A stretch of 14,200 nt of DNA from Candidatus Coatesiibacteriota bacterium. GTDB taxonomy: Bacteria > Oederibacteriota > CAKKQC01. Positions within the stretch are counted from its first letter, which is position 1, and each line of letters begins with the position of its first letter. Position numbers and translations under genes: made by a program. Below the pieces are notes generated by a model that had not been told where the DNA came from, did not search any database, and was given only the letters and a program-made list of their open reading frames with translations. The DNA lies in contig JAHFSL010000018.1 of assembly GCA_023265785.1 (NCBI GenBank), positions 1-14,200 on the forward strand. The letters are read 5' to 3'. This document shows positions 6,058 to 13,140 of the stretch, one piece after another.

Positions 6058-6714
6058 ATGACCGGCGCACGCCTGCCCACGATCACCAGAATCCTCCGGC
6101 GCGAGGCGGCGGGCCTGCGTGAGCCCGTGCTGAACCGGGTCAAGCGCGAAACCCGCGATCCCTACCGCATCCTGATTTCCTGCGTGATCAGCCTGCGGAC
6201 CAAGGACGAGGTCACGGACGCCGCATCCCGCCGGCTGTTCGCGCTGGCCACCACCCCCCGTGCCATGATCCGGCTGGGCGCGGCGCGGATCGCCCGGGCC
6301 ATGTATCCGGCCGGGTTCTACCGGACCAAGGCCCGGCAGATCGTGGCGATGAGCCGGATCATCCTGGACGGGCACGCGGGCCGGGTGCCGCCCCGACTGG
6401 ACGACCTGCTGGCGCTTCCCGGGGTCGGGATCAAGACCGCCAACCTGGTCCTGGGCGAAGGGTTTGGACAGCCCGCGATTTGCGTGGACATCCATGTCCA
6501 CCGGATCTCCAACCGGCTGGGGCTCATCCGCACCCGGACGCCCGAGGAATCGGAAGCCGCCCTGCGGTGCGTCCTGCCCCGGCGGCTGTGGATTGACTGG
6601 AACCGGTGGCTCGTGCCGTTCGGCCGGGCGGTCTGCCGGCCGGTCTCGCCGTGGTGTTCGCGGTGCGCCCTCCGTCCGGGATGCCCCCGGCGGGGCGTCC
6701 GGACCTCGCGGTGA
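6058..6714 (+). CDS. nth: Endonuclease III, iron-sulfur DNA glycosylase/AP lyase
   Basis: This 218-residue enzyme removes oxidised pyrimidines from DNA and cleaves the abasic strand in base-excision repair. The helix-hairpin-helix is clear as LPGVGIKTANLVL (120-132), with the catalytic lysine at 126. The catalytic aspartate is Asp144 in VDIHVHRISNRLG. The [4Fe-4S] ligands Cys193, Cys200, Cys203 and Cys209 keep the canonical C-X6-C-X2-C-X5-C spacing. The stretch SCVISLRTKDEVT (41-53) replaces the SAQATD of E. coli Nth, as in archaeal-type and other divergent bacterial members. The length is that of a complete Nth. ATG 6058 gives the expected N-terminus; only a weak AGG lies before it. It stands between the mttB-like gene and the Kor/Hdr operon with no functional link to either that I can see. 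Confidence 0.95.
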   Translation: MTGARLPTITRILRREAAGLREPVLNRVKRETRDPYRILISCVISLRTKDEVTDAASRRLFALATTPRAMIRLGAARIARAMYPAGFYRTKARQIVAMSRIILDGHAGRVPPRLDDLLALPGVGIKTANLVLGEGFGQPAICVDIHVHRISNRLGLIRTRTPEESEAALRCVLPRRLWIDWNRWLVPFGRAVCRPVSPWCSRCALRPGCPRRGVRTSR

Positions 6715-6783
6715 ACGCAATTCGCTCGATCACGGACTGACCGCCTCCGCAATCCGGGAGGGAGCCGGCGGGAAGACGCGGGG

Positions 6784-6804
6784 CATGATCCGCGTCATGA
6801 TCCG
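6784..6804. repeat. Two tandem CATGATCCG copies upstream of korD, candidate operator
   Basis: CATGATCCG occurs at 6784-6792 and again at 6796-6804, exactly 12 bases apart, so each copy presents the same motif roughly one helical turn on. The segment also holds ATGA/TCAT inverted half-sites around CCGCG. It lies 31-51 bases before the korD start in the 120-base gap after nth, the only place for the operon promoter. No convincing -10/-35 pair is visible there, so a regulator-dependent promoter is possible. Confidence 0.25.
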
Positions 6805-6834
6805 GGGTGAGGGTGGGGTGTACGGTTCAGGTGG

Positions 6835-7143
6835 ATGGACACCACCGTCGGCGCCGCCCTCCGCACCCCGCGTCGGCCGGTCAACCTGCCGACGGCCCGC
6901 GTGCCGCGCGGCCGGGTGCTCGTCATTCCCGCCCGGTGCAAGGCCTGCAATTACTGTATCGAGTTCTGCCCGCAGGATGTCCTCGTGGCGTCGGCGGATG
7001 GCAACGCGAAGGGCTACCACTACCCGGAAGTTGCGGCGGGCAAGGAAGAGTCGTGTGTCCACTGCCAGTTCTGCGCGCTGGTGTGTCCGGAGATGGCCAT
7101 CTTCACGGTGCCCGCGGATGCGCCGGCGGTCGGAGGGGGCTGA
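6835..7143 (+). CDS. korD: 2-oxoacid:ferredoxin oxidoreductase, delta (2[4Fe-4S] ferredoxin) subunit
   Basis: This 102-residue ferredoxin subunit has two complete cluster motifs: Cys35/38/41/45 in CKACNYCIEFCP and Cys74/77/80/84 in CVHCQFCALVCP. About 30 residues before the first motif and a loop ending YHYPEV between the two clusters are typical of KorD/VorD subunits and not of free ferredoxins. It carries electrons from the TPP-bound intermediate and the cluster of the beta subunit to soluble ferredoxin, or here perhaps straight to the Hdr-type proteins encoded downstream. ATG 6835 is the first in-frame ATG after a stop at 6808-6810; an AGGTGG directly before it is too close to be a normal ribosome site. 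The gene opens the operon and the order D-A-B-C matches known kor operons. korA begins 3 bases after its stop. Confidence 0.9.
   Translation: MDTTVGAALRTPRRPVNLPTARVPRGRVLVIPARCKACNYCIEFCPQDVLVASADGNAKGYHYPEVAAGKEESCVHCQFCALVCPEMAIFTVPADAPAVGGG
7132..7139 (+). promoter_or_regulatory. Strong Shine-Dalgarno sequence fixing the GTG start of korA
   Basis: GGAGGGGG lies inside the end of korD, 7 bases before GTG 7147, a near-ideal distance. It supports GTG as the true korA start and translation coupled to korD. Confidence 0.75.
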
Positions 7144-7146
7144 GCC

Positions 7147-8316
7147 GTGGGCGCCGATGGCGGGTCCGTTCAGTTCATTTCCGGTGATCACGCCTGTGCG
7201 GAGGGTGCGCTCGCGGCGGGATTGAAATTCTTCGGAGGGTATCCCATCACGCCCTCCACCGAGATCGCCGAGCACCTCGTGACCCGCCTGCCCGCCGCCG
7301 GCGGCGTGTTCGCGCAGATGGAGGACGAACTGGGGAGCATCGCCGCGATCATCGGTGCTTCGGTGGGCGGGGCGCGGGCGATGACCGCGACCTCCGGGCC
7401 GGGGTTCAGCCTGATGATGGAAAATCTGGGGCTGGCGGCCATGATCGAGGCTCCCATCGTGGTCGTGGACGTGATGCGCGGCTCGCCCTCGACGGGCCTG
7501 CCCACCCTGGTCGGGCAGGCGGACGTCATGCAGGCGCGCTACGGCTCGCACGGGGACTACGGCATCGTGGCCTACACGCCCTCCTCGCCGCAGGAATTCT
7601 TCGACCTCACCGTCCGCGCGTTCAACACGGCGGACCGGTACCGCGTTCCCGTCATCGTGCTGGGCGACGAGGTCGTCGGGCACATGATCGAGCGGGTCGA
7701 AATCCCGCCGGCGGACCGGATCCCCCGCGTGGAACGGCCGCGCCCCGCGGAGCCGCCGGGGGAGAAGCCCTTCCTGCCCTACAAGACCAACGGCCACATG
7801 GTGCCGCCCATGGCGCACGCGGGGGAGGGGTACCGGGTGCACATGACGGGCCTCACCCATGACGAGCGCGGCTACCCGACGAACGACCCGGCGGTGCATG
7901 ATGCGCTGGTCCGCCGGCTGGTCGGCAAGGTGGAGAAGAACGCGCGGGACATCATCGAGACCGAGGGCGTGCACCTCAAGGACGCCGAGATCATCGTGGT
8001 GGCCTACGGCTGCCTGGCCCGGTCCGCGCGGCAGGCGGTCGAGCAGGTCCGGCGGCAGGGGATCAAGGCGGGCCTCCTCCGGCTTGTGACGCTGTGGCCG
8101 TTCGCCGACGAGGTCCTGAAGAAACTCGACCGGGAGCGGCGGCCCAAGGGCTGGGTGGTCGCGGAACTCAACCTGGGCCAGGTGGCACGTGAGGTCGAGC
8201 GGTGCCTGGGGCGCCCCGTGGACCGGGTCAACCACGCCGGCGGCCGCATCCTGGAGCCGGAACTCATCGCCGACGCGATTGCCGACTGCGCGTCCGCCGG
8301 GAGGAAGCGCCGGTGA
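7147..8316 (+). CDS. korA: 2-oxoacid:ferredoxin oxidoreductase, alpha subunit
   Basis: This 389-residue protein is the pyrimidine-binding/transketolase-like subunit of a KorA/VorA-type oxidoreductase. It shows GDHACAEGALAAGLKFFGGYPITPSTEI (split as GDHA at 13-16 and GYPITPSTEI at 31-40), the Glu-rich QMEDELGSIAA (57-67) whose glutamate contacts TPP, TATSGPGFSLM (80-90), RGSPSTGLPT (111-120) and RYGSHGDYGI (131-140). There is no fused gamma domain at its N-terminus, because the gamma subunit is a separate gene here, as in Kor enzymes of the D-A-B-C layout. With the beta subunit it decarboxylates a 2-oxoacid to the acyl-CoA and passes two electrons to ferredoxin, or runs in reverse. 2-Oxoglutarate is the likeliest substrate by layout, but a branched-chain 2-oxoacid cannot be excluded. 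It overlaps korB by 4 bases (GTGA). Confidence 0.92.
   Translation: MGADGGSVQFISGDHACAEGALAAGLKFFGGYPITPSTEIAEHLVTRLPAAGGVFAQMEDELGSIAAIIGASVGGARAMTATSGPGFSLMMENLGLAAMIEAPIVVVDVMRGSPSTGLPTLVGQADVMQARYGSHGDYGIVAYTPSSPQEFFDLTVRAFNTADRYRVPVIVLGDEVVGHMIERVEIPPADRIPRVERPRPAEPPGEKPFLPYKTNGHMVPPMAHAGEGYRVHMTGLTHDERGYPTNDPAVHDALVRRLVGKVEKNARDIIETEGVHLKDAEIIVVAYGCLARSARQAVEQVRRQGIKAGLLRLVTLWPFADEVLKKLDRERRPKGWVVAELNLGQVAREVERCLGRPVDRVNHAGGRILEPELIADAIADCASAGRKRR
8299..8304 (+). promoter_or_regulatory. Shine-Dalgarno sequence fixing the GTG start of korB
   Basis: GGGAGG ends 8 bases before GTG 8313, the start that overlaps the korA stop. It decides against the longer open frame that begins inside korA at 8202. 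Confidence 0.7.
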
Positions 8317-9149
8317 AGGCCCCCGTCGCCGCCGCGCACCCGCTGGACGCCATCTTCCGGTCGGACCGGTTTCCGCACCTGTTCTGCCCGGGGTGCGGGC
8401 TGGGCATCGCGATGCGGTGCCTGGCGCAGTCCCTGCTGGATTCGGGCCGGCCTCTGACCGAGCACGTCGTCGTCTCGGGGATCGGCTGTACGGCGCGGAT
8501 CCCGGGGTACCTGAACGTGGACTCCTACCACACCACGCACGGCCGGAGCATCCCGTTCGCCACGGGACTCGCGATGTCCCGGCCCGACCTGGAGGTGACC
8601 GTGATCGCCGGCGACGGCGACCTCTTCGCGATCGGCGGGAACCACTTCATCCACGCGGCCCGGCGCAACGTGAACCTGACGGTCATCTGCGTCAACAACT
8701 TCAACTACGGGATGACCGGCGGCCAGGTCGGGCCCACGACGCCCACGGGGGCGAAGGGCACCACGGCGCCCAAGGGCAACCTGGAGCGGCCGTTCTCGCT
8801 CCCGCACCTGGCGGCGGCGGCGGGGGCGACCTTCGTCAGTCGGTGGACCGTCCTGCACGCGCGCCAGTTGAAGGGCGCGATCCAGGCGGCCCTCACGGTG
8901 AACGGGTTCGCGTTCATCGAGGCGCTGTCACCGTGCCCCATCGGGTTCGGGCGCCCCAACGACATCGGCGACGGACTGGAGGAGATGGAGCTCTACCGCG
9001 AGCGCTGTGTCGTGAACCACGGCGAGGACCTGGCGAAGGTCGGCATTGATCTGCGGTCTTCCGACCGCCCCATCGTCCTGGGCAACTTCCTGCCCGCCGC
9101 GCCGCGCGCCGCCGTGACCAATGGGGCGGGAGCCCACGCATGCCCGTGA
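8313..9149 (+). CDS. korB: 2-oxoacid:ferredoxin oxidoreductase, beta (TPP-binding) subunit
   Basis: This 278-residue subunit binds the thiamine pyrophosphate diphosphate. The TPP signature starts at GDGDLFAIGGNHF (100-112) and closes with the Asn pair in CVNNFNYGMTGGQ (126-138). The four cluster cysteines are in place: Cys25 and Cys28 in FCPGCGLG, Cys59 in GIGCTARIPG and Cys208 in SPCPIGFGR. HGRSIPFATGLAMS (76-89) is another family hallmark. The GTG start at 8313 puts the first Cys pair at the usual distance from the N-terminus and has a good ribosome site. Together with korA it makes the catalytic core that oxidises 2-oxoacids with CoA. Its 3' end overlaps korC by 10 bases, which indicates coupled translation. 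The short Ala/Gly-rich tail after residue 260 looks non-essential. Confidence 0.93.
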   Translation: MKAPVAAAHPLDAIFRSDRFPHLFCPGCGLGIAMRCLAQSLLDSGRPLTEHVVVSGIGCTARIPGYLNVDSYHTTHGRSIPFATGLAMSRPDLEVTVIAGDGDLFAIGGNHFIHAARRNVNLTVICVNNFNYGMTGGQVGPTTPTGAKGTTAPKGNLERPFSLPHLAAAAGATFVSRWTVLHARQLKGAIQAALTVNGFAFIEALSPCPIGFGRPNDIGDGLEEMELYRERCVVNHGEDLAKVGIDLRSSDRPIVLGNFLPAAPRAAVTNGAGAHACP

Positions 9150-9733
9150 TCGCGGCGCGGACCAGGGCGCGCCCGCCCGCGGCGGCCGTCGCGACCGGAG
9201 TGCGGTTCGGCGGGTTCGGGGGCCAGGGCATCGCCTTGATGGGCGTCCTCACGGGCCGGGCCGCGGTCATTCACGACGGCCGGCAGGCTGTCATGACCCA
9301 ATCCTACGGCCCGGAGGCCCGTGGCGGCGCCTCATCCGCCGACGTCATCATCTCGAGCGAGCGCGTGGACTATCCGCTCGTCACCCGGCCCGACGTGCTA
9401 GTCGTCCTGTTCCAGGAGGCCTACCGCAAGTTCGCCCCGGGGCTGAAGCCGACCGGCCGCCTGCTGATTGACGGACAGCTGGTCACGCCGGAGCCGGGGC
9501 TGGCGGTTCCGTGGGGGATTCCCGCGACCCGGATCGCCGAGGAACTCGGCGCGCGGATCTGCGCGAACATCGTGATGCTCGGGTTCTTCGCGGCCGTGAG
9601 CGGGCTGGTGAGCCGGCGGGCGCTCGAGGAGACGATCCGCACCACGATGAAGCCCAAGATCGTGGACCTGAACCTCCGGGCCCTGGGGCGCGGGTTCGAC
9701 CACGCGGCCGTGGCGGCGGCGGCGCGGACATGA
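9140..9733 (+). CDS. korC: 2-oxoacid:ferredoxin oxidoreductase, gamma subunit
   Basis: This 197-residue protein is the CoA-binding gamma subunit of the POR/KOR family. The family motif FGGFGGQGIALMG (23-35) is followed by MTQSYGPEARGGASSADVIIS (spanning 52-72), the usual second hallmark. An extra 20 Ala/Arg-rich residues precede the first strand. ATG 9140 overlaps the end of korB by 10 bases and has GGGAG at 9128-9132, 7 bases upstream, which supports this start over a later one. It completes the DABC set, so all four subunits of a heterotetrameric Kor/Vor enzyme are present and appear intact. The stop overlaps the ATG of the Hdr fusion gene as ATGA, which argues that the oxoacid oxidoreductase and the Hdr proteins are made together. 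Confidence 0.92.
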   Translation: MPVIAARTRARPPAAAVATGVRFGGFGGQGIALMGVLTGRAAVIHDGRQAVMTQSYGPEARGGASSADVIISSERVDYPLVTRPDVLVVLFQEAYRKFAPGLKPTGRLLIDGQLVTPEPGLAVPWGIPATRIAEELGARICANIVMLGFFAAVSGLVSRRALEETIRTTMKPKIVDLNLRALGRGFDHAAVAAAART

Positions 9734-12700
9734 AGGACGCGGTCCTGGTCATCGGGGGCGGGGTGACCGGGATTCAGGCCGCCCTGGACCTGGCCCGGTC
9801 CGGCGTCCAGGTCATCCTGGTGGAGCAGGCGCCCACGATCGGCGGCAAGATGGCGGTCCTGGACAAGAACTTCCCCACGTTGGACTGCTCGATCTGCATC
9901 GAGGCGCCGAAGATGAGCGAGGTGGGGCAGAACAAGAACATCGAACTCATGACCCTGTCCAGGGTGGAGAAGCTCGAGGGCGCCCCGGGCCGGTTCACGG
10001 CCACCATCCGCCGGATGACGCGGTTCGTTTCCGATGAGTGCACCCGGTGCGCCGACTGCGTGACGGCCTGCCCGGTCGTACGCGGCAACGAGATGGATTC
10101 GTCCATGGCCTGGCGCAAGGCCATCTACACGCCGATTTCCCAGTCCGTTCCCGGGGCCTATGTCGTGGACCTGGACTCCTGCCTCAACGACCCGCCCAAC
10201 TACCTGGCCTGCCAGCGGTGCGTGGAGGCCTGCGTGCCCAAGGTCATCAATTTCGACCAGCCGCGCGAGACGGTCGTGACCCGGGAGGTCTCATCCGTGG
10301 TCGTCGCCGCCGGGTACGACCTCATCGGCGGGGAGGTGGTGAAGGAGTTCGGGTACGGCACCCATCCGGACATCCTGACCTCCATGGAACTCGAGCGCCT
10401 GCTGTCCTCCGCCGGGCCCACGGGCGGCGAGATCCTCAAGCCCTCCGACGGCACGCACCCGCACCGGGTCCTGCTGGTGCTCTGCGTGGGGTCGCGCGAC
10501 GCCCGGCATGTGCGGTCCTGCTCGCGGTTCTGCTGCATGTACTCGGTGAAGCACGCCTTCCAGCTCGCCGACCACGGCGTCAAGGAGGTCACCGTCCTCA
10601 CGATGGACGAGCGCGCCTACGGGAAGGGGTTTGACGAGTTCTGGCAGCGGACCGAGGCGGCGGGCGTGCGGTTCGTGCGCGGCCGGCCCGCGGGCGTGGC
10701 CGTGACCGCCGGCAATACCCTGGCGGTCCGGTTCGAGAACACGATGAACGGCGGCGGCTCGGTGCGCGAGGAGTTCGACATGGTGGTGCTGGCCACTGCC
10801 GTCACGCCCCCGCGCGGCGCGGCGGCGCTGGCCGCCGCGCTGGAGGTGCCGCTGGACGCGGACGGGTTCTTCGCCTCGGTGGAAGGCCGGGGCGGGCTCA
10901 TGCACACCGCGCGCCCGGGCGTCTATGTGGCCGGGTGCGCCTCGGGTCCCAAGGATATCCCGGACTCCGTCGCGGAAGGGAGTGCCGCCGCCGCGCTGGC
11001 GCTGGGCCACGCGCGGGAGCGGGGCTGGCCGGAACCCGAACCGGCGGAGCCGATCGCCAACATCGCGGAGCCGCGGATCGGCGTCTTCGTCTGCCACTGC
11101 GGGTCCAACATCGCCGGGGTCATTGATGTGAAGGCCGTGGCCGTCTTTGCCGCGACCCTGCCCGGGGTCGCGCACGCCCAGACCCAGATGTTTTCCTGCG
11201 CGGGCAACACCCAGCACGACATTGAGGCGGTCATCCGGGACAAGGCGCTCTCGCGGGTGGTGGTGGCGGCCTGCAGTCCCAAGACGCATGAGGCCACGTT
11301 CAAGGAGGTGTGCCGCCGCGCCGGGCTGAACCCCTACCTGCTGGAGATGGCCAACATCCGCAACCAGGGCTCCTGGGTCCACAAGCAGGACCCGGAAGCG
11401 GCCACCGCCAAGGCCATGGACCTCATCCGGATGAGCGTGGAGAAGGCCCGGTCGCTGGCGCCGCTGGAGGAGATCGTCCAGCCGGTCGAGCAGGCCGCGC
11501 TCGTCGTGGGCGGCGGCCCCGCCGGGATGGCGGCCGCGGCAGCGCTCGCCCGGCAGGGATATCCCGTGCACCTGGTGGAGCGCGAACCGGTCCTGGGCGG
11601 CCTGCTCCGGAAGCTGGAGACGCTGGCGCCGGCGGGGCTCTCCGCGCCCGACCTCCTGCGGGCCCTGGAGAAACAGGTCGTGGACGCGGGCGTCACGGTC
11701 CACGCCGGCGCCACGGTCGAGACGATTGGCGGCCATGTCGGCCAGTTCCACGCGCACCTGTCCACGGGCGCCCACCTCAAGGTGGGCGCGGTGATCATGG
11801 CGACGGGAGCCATCCCGTTCACGCCGCCCGCCTCGCCCTCAGGGTGGCCGCGCACGCTCACGAACCTGGAGTTGGAAGGGCTCATGGCGCGGCCGGCCGA
11901 CCTGCCAAACCGGGTGACCTTCATCGGGTGCGTGGGATCGCGGCAGGGTGACGCCGGGTGCTCACGCTACTGCTGTGCCTCCATGATGCACCAGGCGCTG
12001 GCCCTGCGCGCGGCGGGCAAGACGGTGCGGGTGCTGGTCCGCGATGTGCGCACGTTCGGCCGGGGCGCCGAGGAGCTCTACGAGGAGGCGTGCCGGAAGG
12101 GGGTCCAGGTCTTCCGGTTCCCCGGCGGCAAACCCATCGAGGAAAGCGTGACCGTGGGACCCGAGGGGCTCTCCTTTGACGACGCCCTCCTCGGCCGCCG
12201 GCTGACCCTGCCCACGGACCTGGTGGTCCTGGCGACCGCCCTCAAGCCCGCCGACCAGCCGCTGGCGGCCCAGCTGAAGCTGGCGAAGAGCCGCGACGGA
12301 TTCCTGCTGGAACTCCATCCCAAGCTGGGACCCGCGGAGACCGCCTGCCAGGGGGTTTACCTGGCCGGCTCGGCCCAGGCGCCCAAGGATGTTCGGGAAT
12401 CCATCGCCCAGGCGCTGGCCGCGGCGGGCAAGGCCTCGGCCCTGCTGGCGAAGGGGCGTATCGAGAAGGAGCCGCTCATGGCCCGGCTCATCGCGGAAAA
12501 GTGCACGGCCTGCTTTGCGTGCGTCAAGGTCTGCCCGTTCAACGCCATCGAGGCGGTCGGCAAGCCGCGCGAGGGCACGATCCGGATCCTGGAGGCGGCC
12601 TGCATGGGGTGCGGCACCTGCGCGGCCCAGTGCAACTTCGACGCCATCGAGATGCCCTTCTTCACCAAGCCCCAGATCCAGGCGCAGATTGACGCCGCGC

Positions 12701-13140
12701 TGGCGGAGAAGCCCGAGGAGAAGGTGCTGGTGTTCGCCTGCAACTGGTGTTCGTATGCCGGGGCCGACCAGGCGGGCGTCGAGAAGATCCAGTACCCGCC
12801 CTCCTCCCGGGTCATCCGGACCATGTGTTCGGCGCGCATCGAGCAGTCCTTCGTGACCCGGGCCTTCGAGCGCGGGGCGGGCGCCGTCATCCTGACCGGG
12901 TGCCGGCTCACCGAGAAGGGATCGGACTGCCACTACAACTGGGCCAACCAGAACACCGCCCGCCGGTTCAAGATGTGGAAGGCGGCGGTGGAACGCAAGG
13001 GCATTGCCCCCGCGCGCTTCCAGTTGCAGTGGATCTCCGCCTCCGAGGGCAAGGAGTTCGCGGCCAAGATGCGCGAGATGGACGCGATCGTGCGAGAATA
13101 CGCCGCGGGCCGCGTGGCCGCGCCGGCGGGGGCGGCCTGA
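9730..13140 (+). CDS. Fused HdrA-HdrA-MvhD electron-transfer flavoprotein (double HdrA with [2Fe-2S] domain)
   Basis: This is a soluble 1136-residue protein. Module 1 (about 1-440) is HdrA-like but lacks the HdrA N-terminal domain. It has FAD motif VIGGGVTGIQAALDLA (7-22), the HdrA signature FPTLDCSIC (48-56), and an Fe-S insert with Cys104/107/110/114 and Cys151/161/164/168. Module 2 begins with the HdrA N-terminal domain: VCHCGSNI (454-461), Cys490, CSPKTHEATF (515-524) and NIRNQGSWVH (542-551). It continues with a second FAD site, VVGGGPAGMAAAAALA (592-607), without the Fe-S insert, then two [4Fe-4S] motifs (Cys925/928/931/935 and Cys958/961/964/968). Module 3 (about 998-1125) is MvhD-like, with Cys1004, 1007, 1033, 1058 and 1067 for a [2Fe-2S] cluster. 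In Hdr complexes HdrA holds the bifurcating flavin and MvhD receives electrons from a partner dehydrogenase. The order resembles QmoA fused to QmoB. ATG 9730 overlaps the korC stop; the open frame continues upstream to 9511, but only as a shadow of korC. Confidence 0.9.
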   Translation: MKDAVLVIGGGVTGIQAALDLARSGVQVILVEQAPTIGGKMAVLDKNFPTLDCSICIEAPKMSEVGQNKNIELMTLSRVEKLEGAPGRFTATIRRMTRFVSDECTRCADCVTACPVVRGNEMDSSMAWRKAIYTPISQSVPGAYVVDLDSCLNDPPNYLACQRCVEACVPKVINFDQPRETVVTREVSSVVVAAGYDLIGGEVVKEFGYGTHPDILTSMELERLLSSAGPTGGEILKPSDGTHPHRVLLVLCVGSRDARHVRSCSRFCCMYSVKHAFQLADHGVKEVTVLTMDERAYGKGFDEFWQRTEAAGVRFVRGRPAGVAVTAGNTLAVRFENTMNGGGSVREEFDMVVLATAVTPPRGAAALAAALEVPLDADGFFASVEGRGGLMHTARPGVYVAGCASGPKDIPDSVAEGSAAAALALGHARERGWPEPEPAEPIANIAEPRIGVFVCHCGSNIAGVIDVKAVAVFAATLPGVAHAQTQMFSCAGNTQHDIEAVIRDKALSRVVVAACSPKTHEATFKEVCRRAGLNPYLLEMANIRNQGSWVHKQDPEAATAKAMDLIRMSVEKARSLAPLEEIVQPVEQAALVVGGGPAGMAAAAALARQGYPVHLVEREPVLGGLLRKLETLAPAGLSAPDLLRALEKQVVDAGVTVHAGATVETIGGHVGQFHAHLSTGAHLKVGAVIMATGAIPFTPPASPSGWPRTLTNLELEGLMARPADLPNRVTFIGCVGSRQGDAGCSRYCCASMMHQALALRAAGKTVRVLVRDVRTFGRGAEELYEEACRKGVQVFRFPGGKPIEESVTVGPEGLSFDDALLGRRLTLPTDLVVLATALKPADQPLAAQLKLAKSRDGFLLELHPKLGPAETACQGVYLAGSAQAPKDVRESIAQALAAAGKASALLAKGRIEKEPLMARLIAEKCTACFACVKVCPFNAIEAVGKPREGTIRILEAACMGCGTCAAQCNFDAIEMPFFTKPQIQAQIDAALAEKPEEKVLVFACNWCSYAGADQAGVEKIQYPPSSRVIRTMCSARIEQSFVTRAFERGAGAVILTGCRLTEKGSDCHYNWANQNTARRFKMWKAAVERKGIAPARFQLQWISASEGKEFAAKMREMDAIVREYAAGRVAAPAGAA

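Noticed and set aside
4558..6720. A 720-residue reading of the mttB-like frame with a 248-residue N-terminal extension
   Set aside because: The extension lies antisense to the clear endonuclease III gene, is rich in Pro/Arg/Gly shadow sequence and has no MttB homology; the family start is at 5976.
9511..9729. Upstream extension of the Hdr fusion protein to 9511
   Set aside because: The added residues are an out-of-frame reading of korC; the FAD-binding strand begins right after ATG 9730.
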